64,000 nucleotides of DNA, taken from Glaesserella australis (GTDB lineage Bacteria; Pseudomonadota; Gammaproteobacteria; Enterobacterales; Pasteurellaceae). The number at the start of each line of letters is the position of its first letter. Positions within the stretch are counted from its first letter, which is position 1. The notes below the pieces were generated by a model. It ran no database searches. It was not told the DNA's origin and saw only the letters and a list, made by a program, of their open reading frames with translations. Shown here piece by piece: positions 1-8,898 of the stretch. Location of the stretch: assembly GCF_003260095.1 (NCBI RefSeq), contig NZ_PTPX01000019.1, forward strand, positions 26,576-90,575, in the 5' to 3' direction. The position numbers and the translations under genes were made by a program.

Positions 1-2
1 CA

Positions 3-407
3 GGTTTACAGACTTGGTTACATAATACCCCGCAAGACGCTGGCGTTAGTGCCTATATTTGGTTCTATGCAAGATCATACATTGAGTCAACTTTATATGT
101 CATTATTATTTTTATTATTCGACTCTTAATTATTATTCTTACTAGCCCATTATTTATATTAGTCGCAATTGTCGGCTTAACTGATGGACTTGTTCAACGA
201 GATTTACGCCGCTTCGGGGTTGGTAGAGAATCGGCATTCAAGTATCACCATGCAAAAAAATCAGTAGCCCCCGTTATGTTTATGGCATGGATCATTTATC
301 TTGCTATACCTATATCTATTCATCCAAATTTAATTCTCATACCCGCAGCTATTCTATTCGGTATTATGATTGCTTTAACTGCATCAAATTTCAAAAAATA
401 TCTCTAA
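3..407 (+). CDS. Integrating conjugative element membrane protein, DUF4400/TIGR03747-like (5' end missing)
   Basis: An open frame enters from the left edge and stops at 405-407, giving 134 visible residues. The piece has at least two hydrophobic segments (about residues 33-60 and 90-125) separated by a basic loop with RDLRRFGVGRESAF followed by YHHAKK. That loop is the signature of the DUF4400 (PFL_4697, TIGR03747) inner-membrane proteins of this ICE class. In related elements the gene follows the TraD-type coupling ATPase, so that gene is probably just outside the window. Its role in transfer is not known in detail. Confidence 0.85.
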   Translation, partial: GLQTWLHNTPQDAGVSAYIWFYARSYIESTLYVIIIFIIRLLIIILTSPLFILVAIVGLTDGLVQRDLRRFGVGRESAFKYHHAKKSVAPVMFMAWIIYLAIPISIHPNLILIPAAILFGIMIALTASNFKKYL

Positions 408-424
408 TTGACACTAGACTTATC

Positions 425-473
425 ATCATAAAACCATCTCCGTTAAAACCATAACCGAGATGGTTTTTTTATA
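425..473 (+). terminator. Possible terminator after the DUF4400 gene
   Basis: AAACCATCTC (about 430-439) and GAGATGGTTT (about 457-466) form a 10-bp stem around a loop with an internal repeat, followed by a short T run. It lies between the DUF4400 gene and the RAQPRD gene and would partly insulate them. Confidence 0.6.
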
Positions 474-567
474 GAAATTGTTTGATTTCCTTGTACAGTT
501 TCACATTACATTATTCACCTATTTTTTGCATTATCTTCTCGCAGTAACTAACAGATGGGAGTTCATA

Positions 568-891
568 ATGCAAAAGCAATTAACCATTTTTCTTCTGATA
601 TCTACATTTTTCTCTTTCCCTGTTTATGCCAATGAAAAAGCCGAGCTTGAGCAGGCTATTCGTCAATTAGAGTCAGCTCAACAAGCTTTGTATCGAGCAC
701 AAAAACATGCTAGTAACATCCGAGTTAAAGATAGAGTGTATTTTGACTATACAAAGGCTAAACAAGATATTGCTATTGTTCGTGATGGTATTGATCGTTA
801 CATAAATAGTAATCGAGCTCAACCACGTGACCCAAGACAAATCCGAACATTATCGGGAGAGTATGACAAAGTTAGAGTGAATCAAAAATGA
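568..891 (+). CDS. RAQPRD family integrative conjugative element protein
   Basis: This is a 107-residue secreted protein. The N-terminus is a clear signal peptide (MQKQ, hydrophobic stretch, VYANE), and the C-terminal part carries the family-defining RAQPRD motif, here NRAQPRDPRQIRTLSGEY. The family is TIGR01690, a periplasmic component of GI-type conjugation systems with unknown biochemical role. The frame is open from 478, but the start at 568 is preferred because it gives a clean signal peptide and has GGAG eight bases upstream. The stop overlaps the next start as ATGA, indicating translational coupling. Confidence 0.88.
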   Translation: MQKQLTIFLLISTFFSFPVYANEKAELEQAIRQLESAQQALYRAQKHASNIRVKDRVYFDYTKAKQDIAIVRDGIDRYINSNRAQPRDPRQIRTLSGEYDKVRVNQK

Positions 892-1121
892 GTAATACTG
901 CTGTAGAAGCTTTTAAGATTGGAGCAAATAGCCCTGTAGGTGAACTCAACTATCTTCTCTTAGGTTTGATTTTTTCGGCCCTATTTCTCATTTTTGCTTA
1001 CATCATCTTGAAGAATTATGACGCACTTGTGAAAGGTAAAACAACCATTCCCAAGTTCCTAAAATTAATTGTGAGATTTGCCATAGTCATTGTAATTCTC
1101 ACCTATTTCTTACTGCGTTAG
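888..1121 (+). CDS. Small ICE membrane protein, DUF3262/TIGR03758-like
   Basis: This 77-residue protein has two predicted membrane helices (about residues 21-42 and 58-76) and a short charged loop between them. Size, topology and position (after the RAQPRD gene and before the DUF2976 gene) match the DUF3262 family (PFL_4701). It starts in a four-base ATGA overlap with the upstream gene. It is probably an inner-membrane part of the mating channel, but its function has not been worked out in the family. Confidence 0.8.
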   Translation: MSNTAVEAFKIGANSPVGELNYLLLGLIFSALFLIFAYIILKNYDALVKGKTTIPKFLKLIVRFAIVIVILTYFLLR

Positions 1122-1150
1122 TTAGGTCAATTTTTCATTAAGGATCCATT

Positions 1151-1525
1151 ATGAAAAAATTTATCAAAAGAGCATCTAAATCTCTTAAATCATTTAGAAA
1201 TCAAGCCACTGCCTCTGTAGCTTTAGCTATCCTAAGTGTTAATGAAGCACTTGCGGACTTACCAAAAATGCAAGCACCTTCTCGAGGTGAAGGTACAGGC
1301 ATCATGCAAACGATCAAAAATCATGCTTATGATGCGTTGATTCTCGGCGGGCTCTTGCTTGGTGCTTTTGCATTTATGAAAGTAGCAGGCTCTCTAATCT
1401 CTGAGTTTGGTGAAGTCCAGGCTGGCCGTAAGAAATGGGGAGACTTAGGGATGCTTGCGCTTGTTGGTGCCATTTTACTCGTGGTTATCATTTGGCTAAT
1501 TACAGAAGCAAGTAAAATTCTATAA
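1151..1525 (+). CDS. ICE membrane protein, DUF2976/TIGR03745-like (candidate pilin/VirB2-like)
   Basis: The 124-residue product has a basic N-terminus, a hydrophobic segment ending in ALAD (residues about 20-37, likely a cleaved leader), a hydrophilic patch with SRGEGTG, then two long hydrophobic helices (about 54-75 and 94-117). This is the layout of the DUF2976 family (PFL_4702). The cleaved leader plus two helices resembles VirB2/TraA pilins, and I infer a pilin-like or channel role without direct evidence. AAGGA sits eight bases before the ATG. Confidence 0.82.
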   Translation: MKKFIKRASKSLKSFRNQATASVALAILSVNEALADLPKMQAPSRGEGTGIMQTIKNHAYDALILGGLLLGAFAFMKVAGSLISEFGEVQAGRKKWGDLGMLALVGAILLVVIIWLITEASKIL

Positions 1526-1536
1526 GGGACACCTGT

Positions 1537-1911
1537 ATGAAAGAAGGATCATCAACAGACACAGTTACATTCATTCCAGAGCGCCTAAATCGTCGCCCTG
1601 CAGTATTTAGGGGGATGACATTTATTGAATTAATTTTAGTGATGTTTATTGGTGCAGTAATTGGTGCTTTATTGGGACTGTTGGTGATCCTTATTTTCCC
1701 AGTTGATTGGTATGCAATTCCCATGGGGATGTTAGCAATTGGCTACTTATCAATGCGATTCGGCGGTGCTTATATTTCTCGCCTTAAACGTGGAAAACCT
1801 GATACTTGGTTGGAACGCTATGTAGAACTCAAAAAGAGTCCGTCACGATTTATTACAACGAATACATACTGGTCTATCAAACGTACACCTAAACAACGGG
1901 GTAAAAAATGA
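1537..1911 (+). CDS. Conjugative element protein, DUF3487/TIGR03750-like (TraL/VirB3-like position)
   Basis: A 124-residue protein begins with a soluble stretch containing LNRRPAVFRGMT, followed by two adjacent membrane helices (about residues 30-50 and 54-72) and a basic C-terminal tail. The RRPxVFRG motif and size fit DUF3487. Its place just ahead of the TraE-like DUF2895 gene suggests a role like TraL/VirB3 in F-type systems, an inference from order and topology. AAGGGA precedes the ATG, and the stop overlaps the next start (ATGA at 1908-1911). Confidence 0.82.
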   Translation: MKEGSSTDTVTFIPERLNRRPAVFRGMTFIELILVMFIGAVIGALLGLLVILIFPVDWYAIPMGMLAIGYLSMRFGGAYISRLKRGKPDTWLERYVELKKSPSRFITTNTYWSIKRTPKQRGKK

Positions 1912-2546
1912 GTAAATATAAACATGCACTTACAAGCGAAAGATTTCATATTCAAAGTTTACGGTTAGTTATTCTCATTCTTACAATTATTTCAGGTATT
2001 TTTGCTTATGGGTGGTATTCATCTCCTAAATATTTAACCATTCATAATCCACCTGATTTACGCTCTGGCTCTGTAAGAGCATGGTGGGAGGTACCACCAT
2101 CCACGGTGTACGCATTTTCATTCTATATTTTCCAGCAGTTAAACCGTTGGCCCCAAGATGGCGAAGTGGACTATAAGAAAAATATTGAGGCACTTCAAGC
2201 CTATTTGACACCACACTGCTACCAATTTTTATTGAGAGATTATGAAAATCGTAACTTATTAGGTGAACTACGAAATCGTGTTCGTGGTGTATATGAGATT
2301 CCAGGACGGGGATTCAGTCAATCAAGAGTAACGATTAATAGCCAAGATGATTGGGATGTTACATTAGACTTAAGTACCGATGAATATTATTTAGATAACC
2401 CTGTTAAACGAGTACTTGTTCGCTATCCATTACATATTGTTCGTTACGATCTGAATCCTGAAGCCAACCCTTGGGGGCTTGCTCTTAATTGCTATCGCTC
2501 AACACCTAAACGTATTGAAATCAAGGTTGAAGAAGAGAAAAAATAA
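1908..2546 (+). CDS. Conjugative element protein, DUF2895/TIGR03746-like (TraE/VirB5-8-like position)
   Basis: The 212-residue product has one N-terminal membrane anchor (about residues 19-38) and a long periplasmic domain with several conserved-looking aromatic motifs (VRAWWEVPPSTVYAF, LDNPVKRVLVRYPL). This is the pattern of DUF2895 (PFL_4703), the scaffold-type inner-membrane protein of GI-class systems, probably analogous to TraE/VirB8. It starts inside the stop codon of the DUF3487 gene and ends 13 bases before the TraK-like gene, so the run is a tightly packed operon. Confidence 0.85.
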   Translation: MSKYKHALTSERFHIQSLRLVILILTIISGIFAYGWYSSPKYLTIHNPPDLRSGSVRAWWEVPPSTVYAFSFYIFQQLNRWPQDGEVDYKKNIEALQAYLTPHCYQFLLRDYENRNLLGELRNRVRGVYEIPGRGFSQSRVTINSQDDWDVTLDLSTDEYYLDNPVKRVLVRYPLHIVRYDLNPEANPWGLALNCYRSTPKRIEIKVEEEKK

Positions 2547-2559
2547 TGGGAGTAATTTT

Positions 2560-3408
2560 ATGACAATCAATAAATCAACATTACTACTAACTACGTTACT
2601 GTCACTTCCTGCACAAAGTGAAATTCTTATGCAATGGAATCGAGTTCCACTCCCTATCGATCTGAATGTCAATCAAGAACGCATCGTTTTTGTCGATAAA
2701 AATGTTCAAGTAGGTTTACCGTCAGAATTAGATGGTAAATTACGAGTACAAAGTACAGGTGGTGCAGTCTATCTGAAAGCTAACGAAACTTTCGATTTAA
2801 ACCGTATCCAATTAAGAGATATGGAAACAGGGCAAATTGTCCTACTTGATGTGCGTAGTAAAGCAAATACAGGTAAATTAGAATCCGTCAGAATTATTTT
2901 CGATGAATCTGTTTCTAATAATAAGACTGGTATTGCTCAAACAGATATATCTGACCCAGATGTAAGCATGGAAAATCCAGTAAAAAGTCAATTACCTCCC
3001 CCAGCAGCACTCACTAGATATGCAGCTCAATCCTTGTATGCCCCATTAAGAACGGTAGAACCTCTCCCTGGTGTACGTAGAATAGCGGCAAAACTACCAA
3101 AAAGCCTGCCTACATTGATGCCAAATTTAAGTATTTTAGCTACACCATTAGATAGTTGGGGGCTTGATGGATACGTTGTCACCGCAGTAAGACTAAAGAA
3201 TTTAGCTCCTTACCAAGTTAATCTAGACCCACGGTATTTACAGGGATATTTCTACTCAGCCACTTTTCAGCATAATTGGTTAGGGAAAAAAGGTACGCCA
3301 GAAGATACTACTGTAGTTTATTTAGTCACTGAAGGTGCTCCAAATCAAGCCTTTGTACCTAATGTTATTGTGAAAAAAGCATCCTCAACATCTACCAAAA
3401 CTAAATAG
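2560..3408 (+). CDS. Conjugative element protein, DUF3438/TIGR03749-like (TraK-like secretin position)
   Basis: The 282-residue protein has an N-terminal signal peptide (LLLTTLLSLPAQSE) and a beta-rich periplasmic body. The segment IVFVDKNVQVGLPSELDGKL followed by a repetitive GGAVYLKA stretch fits DUF3438 (PFL_4704), analogous to TraK, the outer-membrane core component. The open frame extends back to 2479 inside the previous gene, but the ATG at 2560 is preceded by GGGAG and gives the signal peptide. It lies between the TraE-like and TraB-like genes, the same order as in F plasmids. Confidence 0.85.
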   Translation: MTINKSTLLLTTLLSLPAQSEILMQWNRVPLPIDLNVNQERIVFVDKNVQVGLPSELDGKLRVQSTGGAVYLKANETFDLNRIQLRDMETGQIVLLDVRSKANTGKLESVRIIFDESVSNNKTGIAQTDISDPDVSMENPVKSQLPPPAALTRYAAQSLYAPLRTVEPLPGVRRIAAKLPKSLPTLMPNLSILATPLDSWGLDGYVVTAVRLKNLAPYQVNLDPRYLQGYFYSATFQHNWLGKKGTPEDTTVVYLVTEGAPNQAFVPNVIVKKASSTSTKTK

Positions 3409-3417
3409 GAGATAGAT

Positions 3418-4857
3418 ATGAGTACAGTTAAATCAAATGGGTTACTGAAAATTATCGTCCCTATTGTTGTTTTTGCTTTCGCTTTTATCTTATTTGTTAC
3501 CTATAAAAACAACCAAAATAATCAGGTATCTCAAAATGAAGTCTCTGATGTCGTTTACGATCTCACTGAAACTGAGCAGAAAGAGCTTGGTCTTACTGCG
3601 GGAGATACGCCACATGATACCCTGAAAACATTATTGGGTGCAGTTAAAGAAACCAAAGCAGAAGTACAACGAACAAACGAAGAGAATGAGCGTCTTAAAA
3701 AAGAAAATCAGGCATTGAAAATTCAGTCTTACGATGTATCTCGTCAAATTGATGATGCTATTCAAACAAAACAACAAGAATTAATGGCTGATTTTGAACG
3801 TAGATTTCGTGAAGTAACAGATAGATTCTCAAATCTCTCTAATGACAACCCAAGCTCAAACGATATTCCTATTGGTTTAGGAATGGAAGGGGAATCTCAA
3901 TTTAATAGTTCTCATTCTAATACGGGTAATGCTTATCAAGATGAAGGAAGCCAATCTGCAGTAAAATGGATTCAGCCATCAGATGTAACATTGACGGATC
4001 GTAATGGTAAACCTGTATCCTCAAACTTTACTGGAGAAACTGTTGCAAACTTCCCAAATCCATTTAAAGCATTAGATGACTCAACTCTCGGTCAGGCGGC
4101 TGTAGAGCTCCACGGACAACCCAATTCTCGTGAAAAACAGACAAAAAAACCTTTTTATACTTTACCCGCAAATTCTACGCTGATGGGTTCTGTCGCAATG
4201 ACTGCATTATTGGGACGAGTGCCTATTGATGGAAATGTTACAGATCCTTACCCTTTTAAAGTTGTAATCGGTCGGGAAAACCTTATGGCAAATGGTATTC
4301 AGCTTCCTGATGTTGAAGGTGCCATTGTTTCAGGAACTGCAAGTGGAGATTGGACATTGTCTTGCGTAAAAGGAAATGTCGATAGTATTACATTCGTATT
4401 TAGTGATGGACGTATTGCCACGCAGGAGAACCAAGGGAGTAACAATGGAAAATCTCTAGGATGGTTATCTAATCCAAATGGATTACCATGTATACCAGGT
4501 GAAAGAAAAACAAATGCACCAGAATATTTATCATCTCAATTTTTATTATCCGCAGCAGGAGCAACTGCTCAAAGCATGGCTCAAAGCCAAACTACAACAG
4601 TGGTTGATGGTAATTCCGTTGTTGGTGCCGTCACAGGTAGTCAAGGTAAATATATATTAGGGCAAGCGCTCGGAGGCGGTTTAAAAGAAATGGAAAATTG
4701 GTTTAGACAACGCTATGGGCAAATGTTTGATGCTATTTATGTCCCACCAGGACAAGCTGTTGCGGTTCATATTTCTCAATCAATTAATATTGATTACGAT
4801 TCTGCAGCTCGTAAAGTGAAATACCAAAAAAATTCTGGAACTAGCCAAATAGATTAA
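3418..4857 (+). CDS. Conjugative element protein, TIGR03752-like (TraB/VirB10-like)
   Basis: This 479-residue protein has a single N-terminal membrane helix (about residues 8-28), a coiled-coil segment rich in E, K and Q (about 70-140), a low-complexity linker, and a C-terminal beta domain. The tail resembles the TraB/VirB10 core-complex domain (pattern MGSVAMTALLGRVPIDG, and FDAIYVPPGQAVAVHI near the end). It would span the envelope and link inner membrane, periplasm and outer-membrane pore. AGGAG stands before the start. The previous stop is nine bases upstream. Confidence 0.87.
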   Translation: MSTVKSNGLLKIIVPIVVFAFAFILFVTYKNNQNNQVSQNEVSDVVYDLTETEQKELGLTAGDTPHDTLKTLLGAVKETKAEVQRTNEENERLKKENQALKIQSYDVSRQIDDAIQTKQQELMADFERRFREVTDRFSNLSNDNPSSNDIPIGLGMEGESQFNSSHSNTGNAYQDEGSQSAVKWIQPSDVTLTDRNGKPVSSNFTGETVANFPNPFKALDDSTLGQAAVELHGQPNSREKQTKKPFYTLPANSTLMGSVAMTALLGRVPIDGNVTDPYPFKVVIGRENLMANGIQLPDVEGAIVSGTASGDWTLSCVKGNVDSITFVFSDGRIATQENQGSNNGKSLGWLSNPNGLPCIPGERKTNAPEYLSSQFLLSAAGATAQSMAQSQTTTVVDGNSVVGAVTGSQGKYILGQALGGGLKEMENWFRQRYGQMFDAIYVPPGQAVAVHISQSINIDYDSAARKVKYQKNSGTSQID

Positions 4858-4867
4858 GGAGATACAG

Positions 4868-5275
4868 ATGAAATTCCCAGTTTTACTGTTAGTTAGCTCA
4901 TTTATTTTAGCTGGATGTTCTACATCACAAGATGAATTATTACCAACAGGTAGTGAAACAATGCAAGACATTTGGCAACAAAATGGTGGGGGAACACAAA
5001 GTGGTCTACAAGAAGCCAGAAATGCACTTCAGTTTGTAAGACCCATTAATAGTAGCTTTTCAAATGCTGCTGAATACACCCATTACACTCGCACAGCTGC
5101 AAATGAAGCAACAAATTTATTTCCGAGATTGCCTAATCCTGATCTTGTAATGTATGTATTCCCGCATTTATCTCAAACTGCAGAACCAGTTCCCATCCCA
5201 GGCTATACAACTGTATTTCCATTTTACGGACGAGTTCAATATGCCCAACCAGGTGAGCGAACACGTGAATACTAG
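4868..5275 (+). CDS. Conjugative transfer region lipoprotein, TIGR03751-like (TraV/VirB7-like position)
   Basis: The 135-residue product has a lipoprotein signal peptide with lipobox LAGC (Cys about residue 17), so it should be lipidated and sorted to the outer membrane. A short conserved-looking C-terminal region contains VPIPGYTTVFPFYGRVQYA. Size and position between the TraB-like gene and the VirB4-type ATPase fit the TIGR03751 lipoproteins. It probably fills the TraV/VirB7 role by stabilising the outer-membrane ring; this is inferred from gene order. Confidence 0.85.
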   Translation: MKFPVLLLVSSFILAGCSTSQDELLPTGSETMQDIWQQNGGGTQSGLQEARNALQFVRPINSSFSNAAEYTHYTRTAANEATNLFPRLPNPDLVMYVFPHLSQTAEPVPIPGYTTVFPFYGRVQYAQPGERTREY

Positions 5276-5293
5276 TCGTAAAGGATAAAAACC

Positions 5294-8113
5294 ATGTTAA
5301 ATAGATTATTTGGTCGTAAACAACAAGTTTCAGAAAGTACAGAAAATGCACCTGAAGCACCAGTCTCTCAACATGTTGAATTCATTCGACGACAAGGTAA
5401 TTACACTCAAAAAGAACATTTAGAACAATACAAGCCATCGCTATCCTTTGTGGATAGGCTTCCTTGGGTCGAGTTCTTAGATGAAGATAAAACATTACTT
5501 CTTGAAGATGGTCGTTCTGTCGGTGCTATTTTTGAGCTTACTGTGATTGGTACTGAAGGTCGTTCTGCGGAATTTTTGGCTAATGCAAGAACCCAAGTCT
5601 GCCATGCAATTCAAGATAGTTTTCCTGAATTAGATATGTCGCCTTGGGTTGTGCAGTTTTATTGCCAAGATGATGAGATGTCCATGGAATATGAAGATAT
5701 TTTACGTAACTATGTAAAACCTAATGCTCAGGGAACTCAATTTACAGAGCAATGGCTTAACATTATGGGAAAACATTTACGTGATGTATCCAAACCAGGT
5801 GGTCTATTCGAAGACAAAGCGGTCACAGGTACACAATGGCGAGGGCAACAACGTCGTACTCGAATGGTCATTTATCGCTACGTTGAAAAACACATTACAC
5901 TAGATCAAGCACTAGAAGACTTAAATGCAACCTGTGATAGTGTAACGAATGCACTTTTGGGGGCTGGCATTCGAGCTCAGCGTCTGAACGGAAACGCAAT
6001 TCATCAGTGGCTTTTACGTTGGTTCAACCCTGTACCTGAAGACTATGATAATCCTGAAGAATTCTATAAGGCCTGTCATTACACTATTAAACAGAACAAT
6101 AATCCTGATGATCTGTATTTAGTGAATGATTTTGCAGAAACGTTACTCGTCAATACACCAAGAACAGAAGGAAGTTATTGGTATTTTGATAATTGTCCAC
6201 ATGAAGTAGTTGTGGTTGATTCCTTACGAAGAGCTCCAGAAGTTGGTCATCTTACAGGGGAAGTCAAACGTGGAGATAATGTTAATAGTTTATTTGACCT
6301 ATTACCAGAAAATACCATTATGGTTTTAACTGTTGTCGTTTATCCACAAGACCTACTAGAAAACCATATACAGAGTATTAAAGATAGTGCTCTAGGAGAA
6401 AATACAGAATCTATTTATGCCAAAAAAGATTGTGATCGAGTTAAAGATATTTTGAAAGACAAACACAAAATGTATCGATCTTCACTGGCATTTTATCTGC
6501 GAGCTAATACCACTGATGAATTACGAAAACGCTCACGCCGTCTACGAACAACCTTACAGTCAACAGGATTAGTTGCAGTTAAAGAAGGTATGGAAATTGC
6601 ACCACTAAGTAGCTATATTCGATGGTTACCTATGTGTTTCAATCCCGCAGACGATCGTCATGCACTCTATACTAAATTCAATTTTGTACAGCATATTGCT
6701 AACTTATTACCTGTATTTGGACGAGGTATTGGTACTCGTCACCCTGGCATTACCTACTTTAACCGTGGTGGTGCCCCCTTAGATTTTGATCCCTTAAATA
6801 AAGATGACCGAGCAAAAAGTGGACATGCACTTATTCTTGGTCCGACTGGAGCAGGTAAATCAGCTACCTTAAACGGAAAGATTGCACAGTTGATGGCAAT
6901 TCATCGTCCTCGATTATTTGTCATTGAAGCGGGAAATTCATTTGGATTAATGTCTGAATATGCAGAACGCTATGGATTAACTGTCAATCGTGTAACTTTG
7001 AAGCCTGGTGGGGGTGTTTCACTACCATTATTTGCCGACTGTCATCGACTTGTGGCAGATCCTGAATTATCGAAAACCCAAAGCGAATTATTGAAAGAAA
7101 TCCAAGGAAATCATGTGGAGGATTCGTCCTCTATTGAAACTGCTGATGAAGAAGAGGGAGATGATCAGCGAGATATATTAGGAGAGATGGAAATTGCCGC
7201 TCGTCTAATGATTACTGGTGGAGAGGTTAAGGAAGATGAAAAACTAACCCGACCTGATAAAGCGATGATTCGCAAAGCAATTCTATTGGCTGCTCAAAAA
7301 ACATATTCACATGGGCGAACAACATTAACTCAGGATATTAGAGACGCTTTTTATGAATTAAGCCAAGATGAATCTCTCCCTGAAGCACGTCGAACACGTG
7401 CTTATGAAATGGGCGAAGCTATTGGGATGTTTTGTTTACCTGGTAGTTTTGAAGCAGAACTTTTCAACAGAGAAGGTGAAATCTGGCCCGATGCAGATAT
7501 TACGCTTGTTGATTTAGCTACGTTGGCAAGAGAAGGCTATGAAGCTCAATTAGCTATTGCTTATATCTCTTTGATTAATCATATCAATTCATTAGGAGAA
7601 AAATATCAATTTTCAGGTCGCCCTATTGTCAATATTACGGACGAAGCTCACATCATTACAGTAAATGCAATGTTAGCTCGCTTTTTGACGAAAGCAGGTA
7701 AAATGTGGCGTAAGCTAGGTATTTGGCTATGGCTTGCCACACAAAACCTGAAAGACTTCCCTGGCGATGCGTCTAAACTACTCTCAATGCTAGAGTGGTG
7801 GGAATTATTGTGTCTTGAGAAAGATGAAGTAGAACAAGTTGGGCGATTTAAGCAACTAACTCCAGAACAAATTTTCTTAGTTACATCAGTTAAAAAAGAA
7901 AACCGAAAATATACAGAAGGTGTCGTGTTATCAAGTAAGATGGAAGCCTTATTCCGAGTCGTGCCACCAAGTTTATACCTTGCGCTGGCGATGACTGAAC
8001 CAGAAGAAAAAGCCGAACGTGCTACGTTGATGCAAAAATATGGTATTTGTGAACTTGATGCAGCAATTAAAGTCGCAGAAAACATTGACAAAGCAAGAGG
8101 AATCACAAAATGA
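5294..8113 (+). CDS. Conjugative transfer ATPase, TIGR03744-like (TraC/VirB4 family)
   Basis: The 939-residue protein is the large cytoplasmic ATPase of the mating channel. A Walker A motif GPTGAGKS lies at about residues 516-523, and a Walker B-type acidic segment (NITDEAHII) at about 777-785. The N-terminal half corresponds to the TraC_F/CagE-type domain. It energises pilus assembly and substrate transfer. The start is preceded by AAGGA. Its stop overlaps the next gene (ATGA at 8110-8113). The length is typical for the family in GI-type ICEs. Confidence 0.93.
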   Translation: MLNRLFGRKQQVSESTENAPEAPVSQHVEFIRRQGNYTQKEHLEQYKPSLSFVDRLPWVEFLDEDKTLLLEDGRSVGAIFELTVIGTEGRSAEFLANARTQVCHAIQDSFPELDMSPWVVQFYCQDDEMSMEYEDILRNYVKPNAQGTQFTEQWLNIMGKHLRDVSKPGGLFEDKAVTGTQWRGQQRRTRMVIYRYVEKHITLDQALEDLNATCDSVTNALLGAGIRAQRLNGNAIHQWLLRWFNPVPEDYDNPEEFYKACHYTIKQNNNPDDLYLVNDFAETLLVNTPRTEGSYWYFDNCPHEVVVVDSLRRAPEVGHLTGEVKRGDNVNSLFDLLPENTIMVLTVVVYPQDLLENHIQSIKDSALGENTESIYAKKDCDRVKDILKDKHKMYRSSLAFYLRANTTDELRKRSRRLRTTLQSTGLVAVKEGMEIAPLSSYIRWLPMCFNPADDRHALYTKFNFVQHIANLLPVFGRGIGTRHPGITYFNRGGAPLDFDPLNKDDRAKSGHALILGPTGAGKSATLNGKIAQLMAIHRPRLFVIEAGNSFGLMSEYAERYGLTVNRVTLKPGGGVSLPLFADCHRLVADPELSKTQSELLKEIQGNHVEDSSSIETADEEEGDDQRDILGEMEIAARLMITGGEVKEDEKLTRPDKAMIRKAILLAAQKTYSHGRTTLTQDIRDAFYELSQDESLPEARRTRAYEMGEAIGMFCLPGSFEAELFNREGEIWPDADITLVDLATLAREGYEAQLAIAYISLINHINSLGEKYQFSGRPIVNITDEAHIITVNAMLARFLTKAGKMWRKLGIWLWLATQNLKDFPGDASKLLSMLEWWELLCLEKDEVEQVGRFKQLTPEQIFLVTSVKKENRKYTEGVVLSSKMEALFRVVPPSLYLALAMTEPEEKAERATLMQKYGICELDAAIKVAENIDKARGITK

Positions 8114-8520
8114 AAAGAAAAACACTATTTTCTATCTCACCACATGAACCCAGTATTGTGGAATTGAAAAAAATGCTATCCGAACAACAACAAAAACAGG
8201 TCGAAGCATTGATTACTTATATTAAACAAAGAGTAGGGACACTTAAATATATTAAAACGCATCCATACCGTGTAACGAATATGAATTATATTCGTCTACG
8301 ATTAATAGGAATTAAAAATAATCAGGAAGAATCTTTTGATTTAATGATGGTGCTCGCAGGCTATACGGAATTACCTACGCTCGAACAGCCAAACACCTAT
8401 CGTTTAAATATCAATGTGACTGATACAACAGATGCTTTTTGGTTAGTTGAGTTACTTAAACATGAGTTATCCACACAAACTGTGGATAATCATATAACAA
8501 TATCAGATGCGGAAAGTTAA
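8110..8520 (+). CDS. Hypothetical protein of the conjugation operon
   Basis: A 136-residue soluble protein with no signal peptide or membrane helix, translationally coupled to the VirB4-type ATPase by an ATGA overlap. The middle of the protein (about residues 40-90) looks like a mixed alpha/beta domain. I do not recognise the family. Its place between the ATPase and two membrane-protein genes suggests an accessory role in transfer, perhaps as an ATPase partner, but nothing in the sequence shows this. Confidence 0.75.
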   Translation: MKRKTLFSISPHEPSIVELKKMLSEQQQKQVEALITYIKQRVGTLKYIKTHPYRVTNMNYIRLRLIGIKNNQEESFDLMMVLAGYTELPTLEQPNTYRLNINVTDTTDAFWLVELLKHELSTQTVDNHITISDAES

Positions 8521-8546
8521 CAATTTGATTTTACAAGGGTATTTTT

Positions 8547-8894
8547 ATGAAGGCTCAAACTGAAGATAAAAACATCAATAATGACACCGTGCCACATAGT
8601 AAGTTTTGGTCATTACTGAAATTTATCTTTGTGTTTGTATTCATCATTTTGACGCTTCTTGCTATTGCGCATTTGGCCGTAAACTATGGTGTAGAGTTTG
8701 ACAAAATTACGAATTTTATACAAAAAACTTGGTATATATGGTTAGCTTTTCGGATAGTTATTTATGGCATCATTATTATCTTCATCAATAAACTGGTAAA
8801 AATATCTGAGCAATATAAATCATTATTTAGACCTTTAGGAGTTGCTGTTGCAATTATCGAATTAACCAGCTTAATTCAATTATTACAGGGGTAA
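8547..8894 (+). CDS. Small integral membrane protein of the conjugation operon
   Basis: The 115-residue product has a hydrophilic N-terminus followed by three probable membrane helices (about residues 22-45, 63-82 and 93-112). It sits four bases upstream of the TraG-N gene and is probably co-translated with it. No family is recognised with confidence. It may anchor or assist the TraG-like protein in mating-pair stabilisation, inferred only from position. Confidence 0.75.
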   Translation: MKAQTEDKNINNDTVPHSKFWSLLKFIFVFVFIILTLLAIAHLAVNYGVEFDKITNFIQKTWYIWLAFRIVIYGIIIIFINKLVKISEQYKSLFRPLGVAVAIIELTSLIQLLQG

Positions 8895-8898
8895 GCCA

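Noticed and set aside
7648..8106. 152-codon - strand frame inside the VirB4-type ATPase gene
   Set aside because: It is antisense to the conserved ATPase domain and lacks a ribosome binding site and recognisable protein features.
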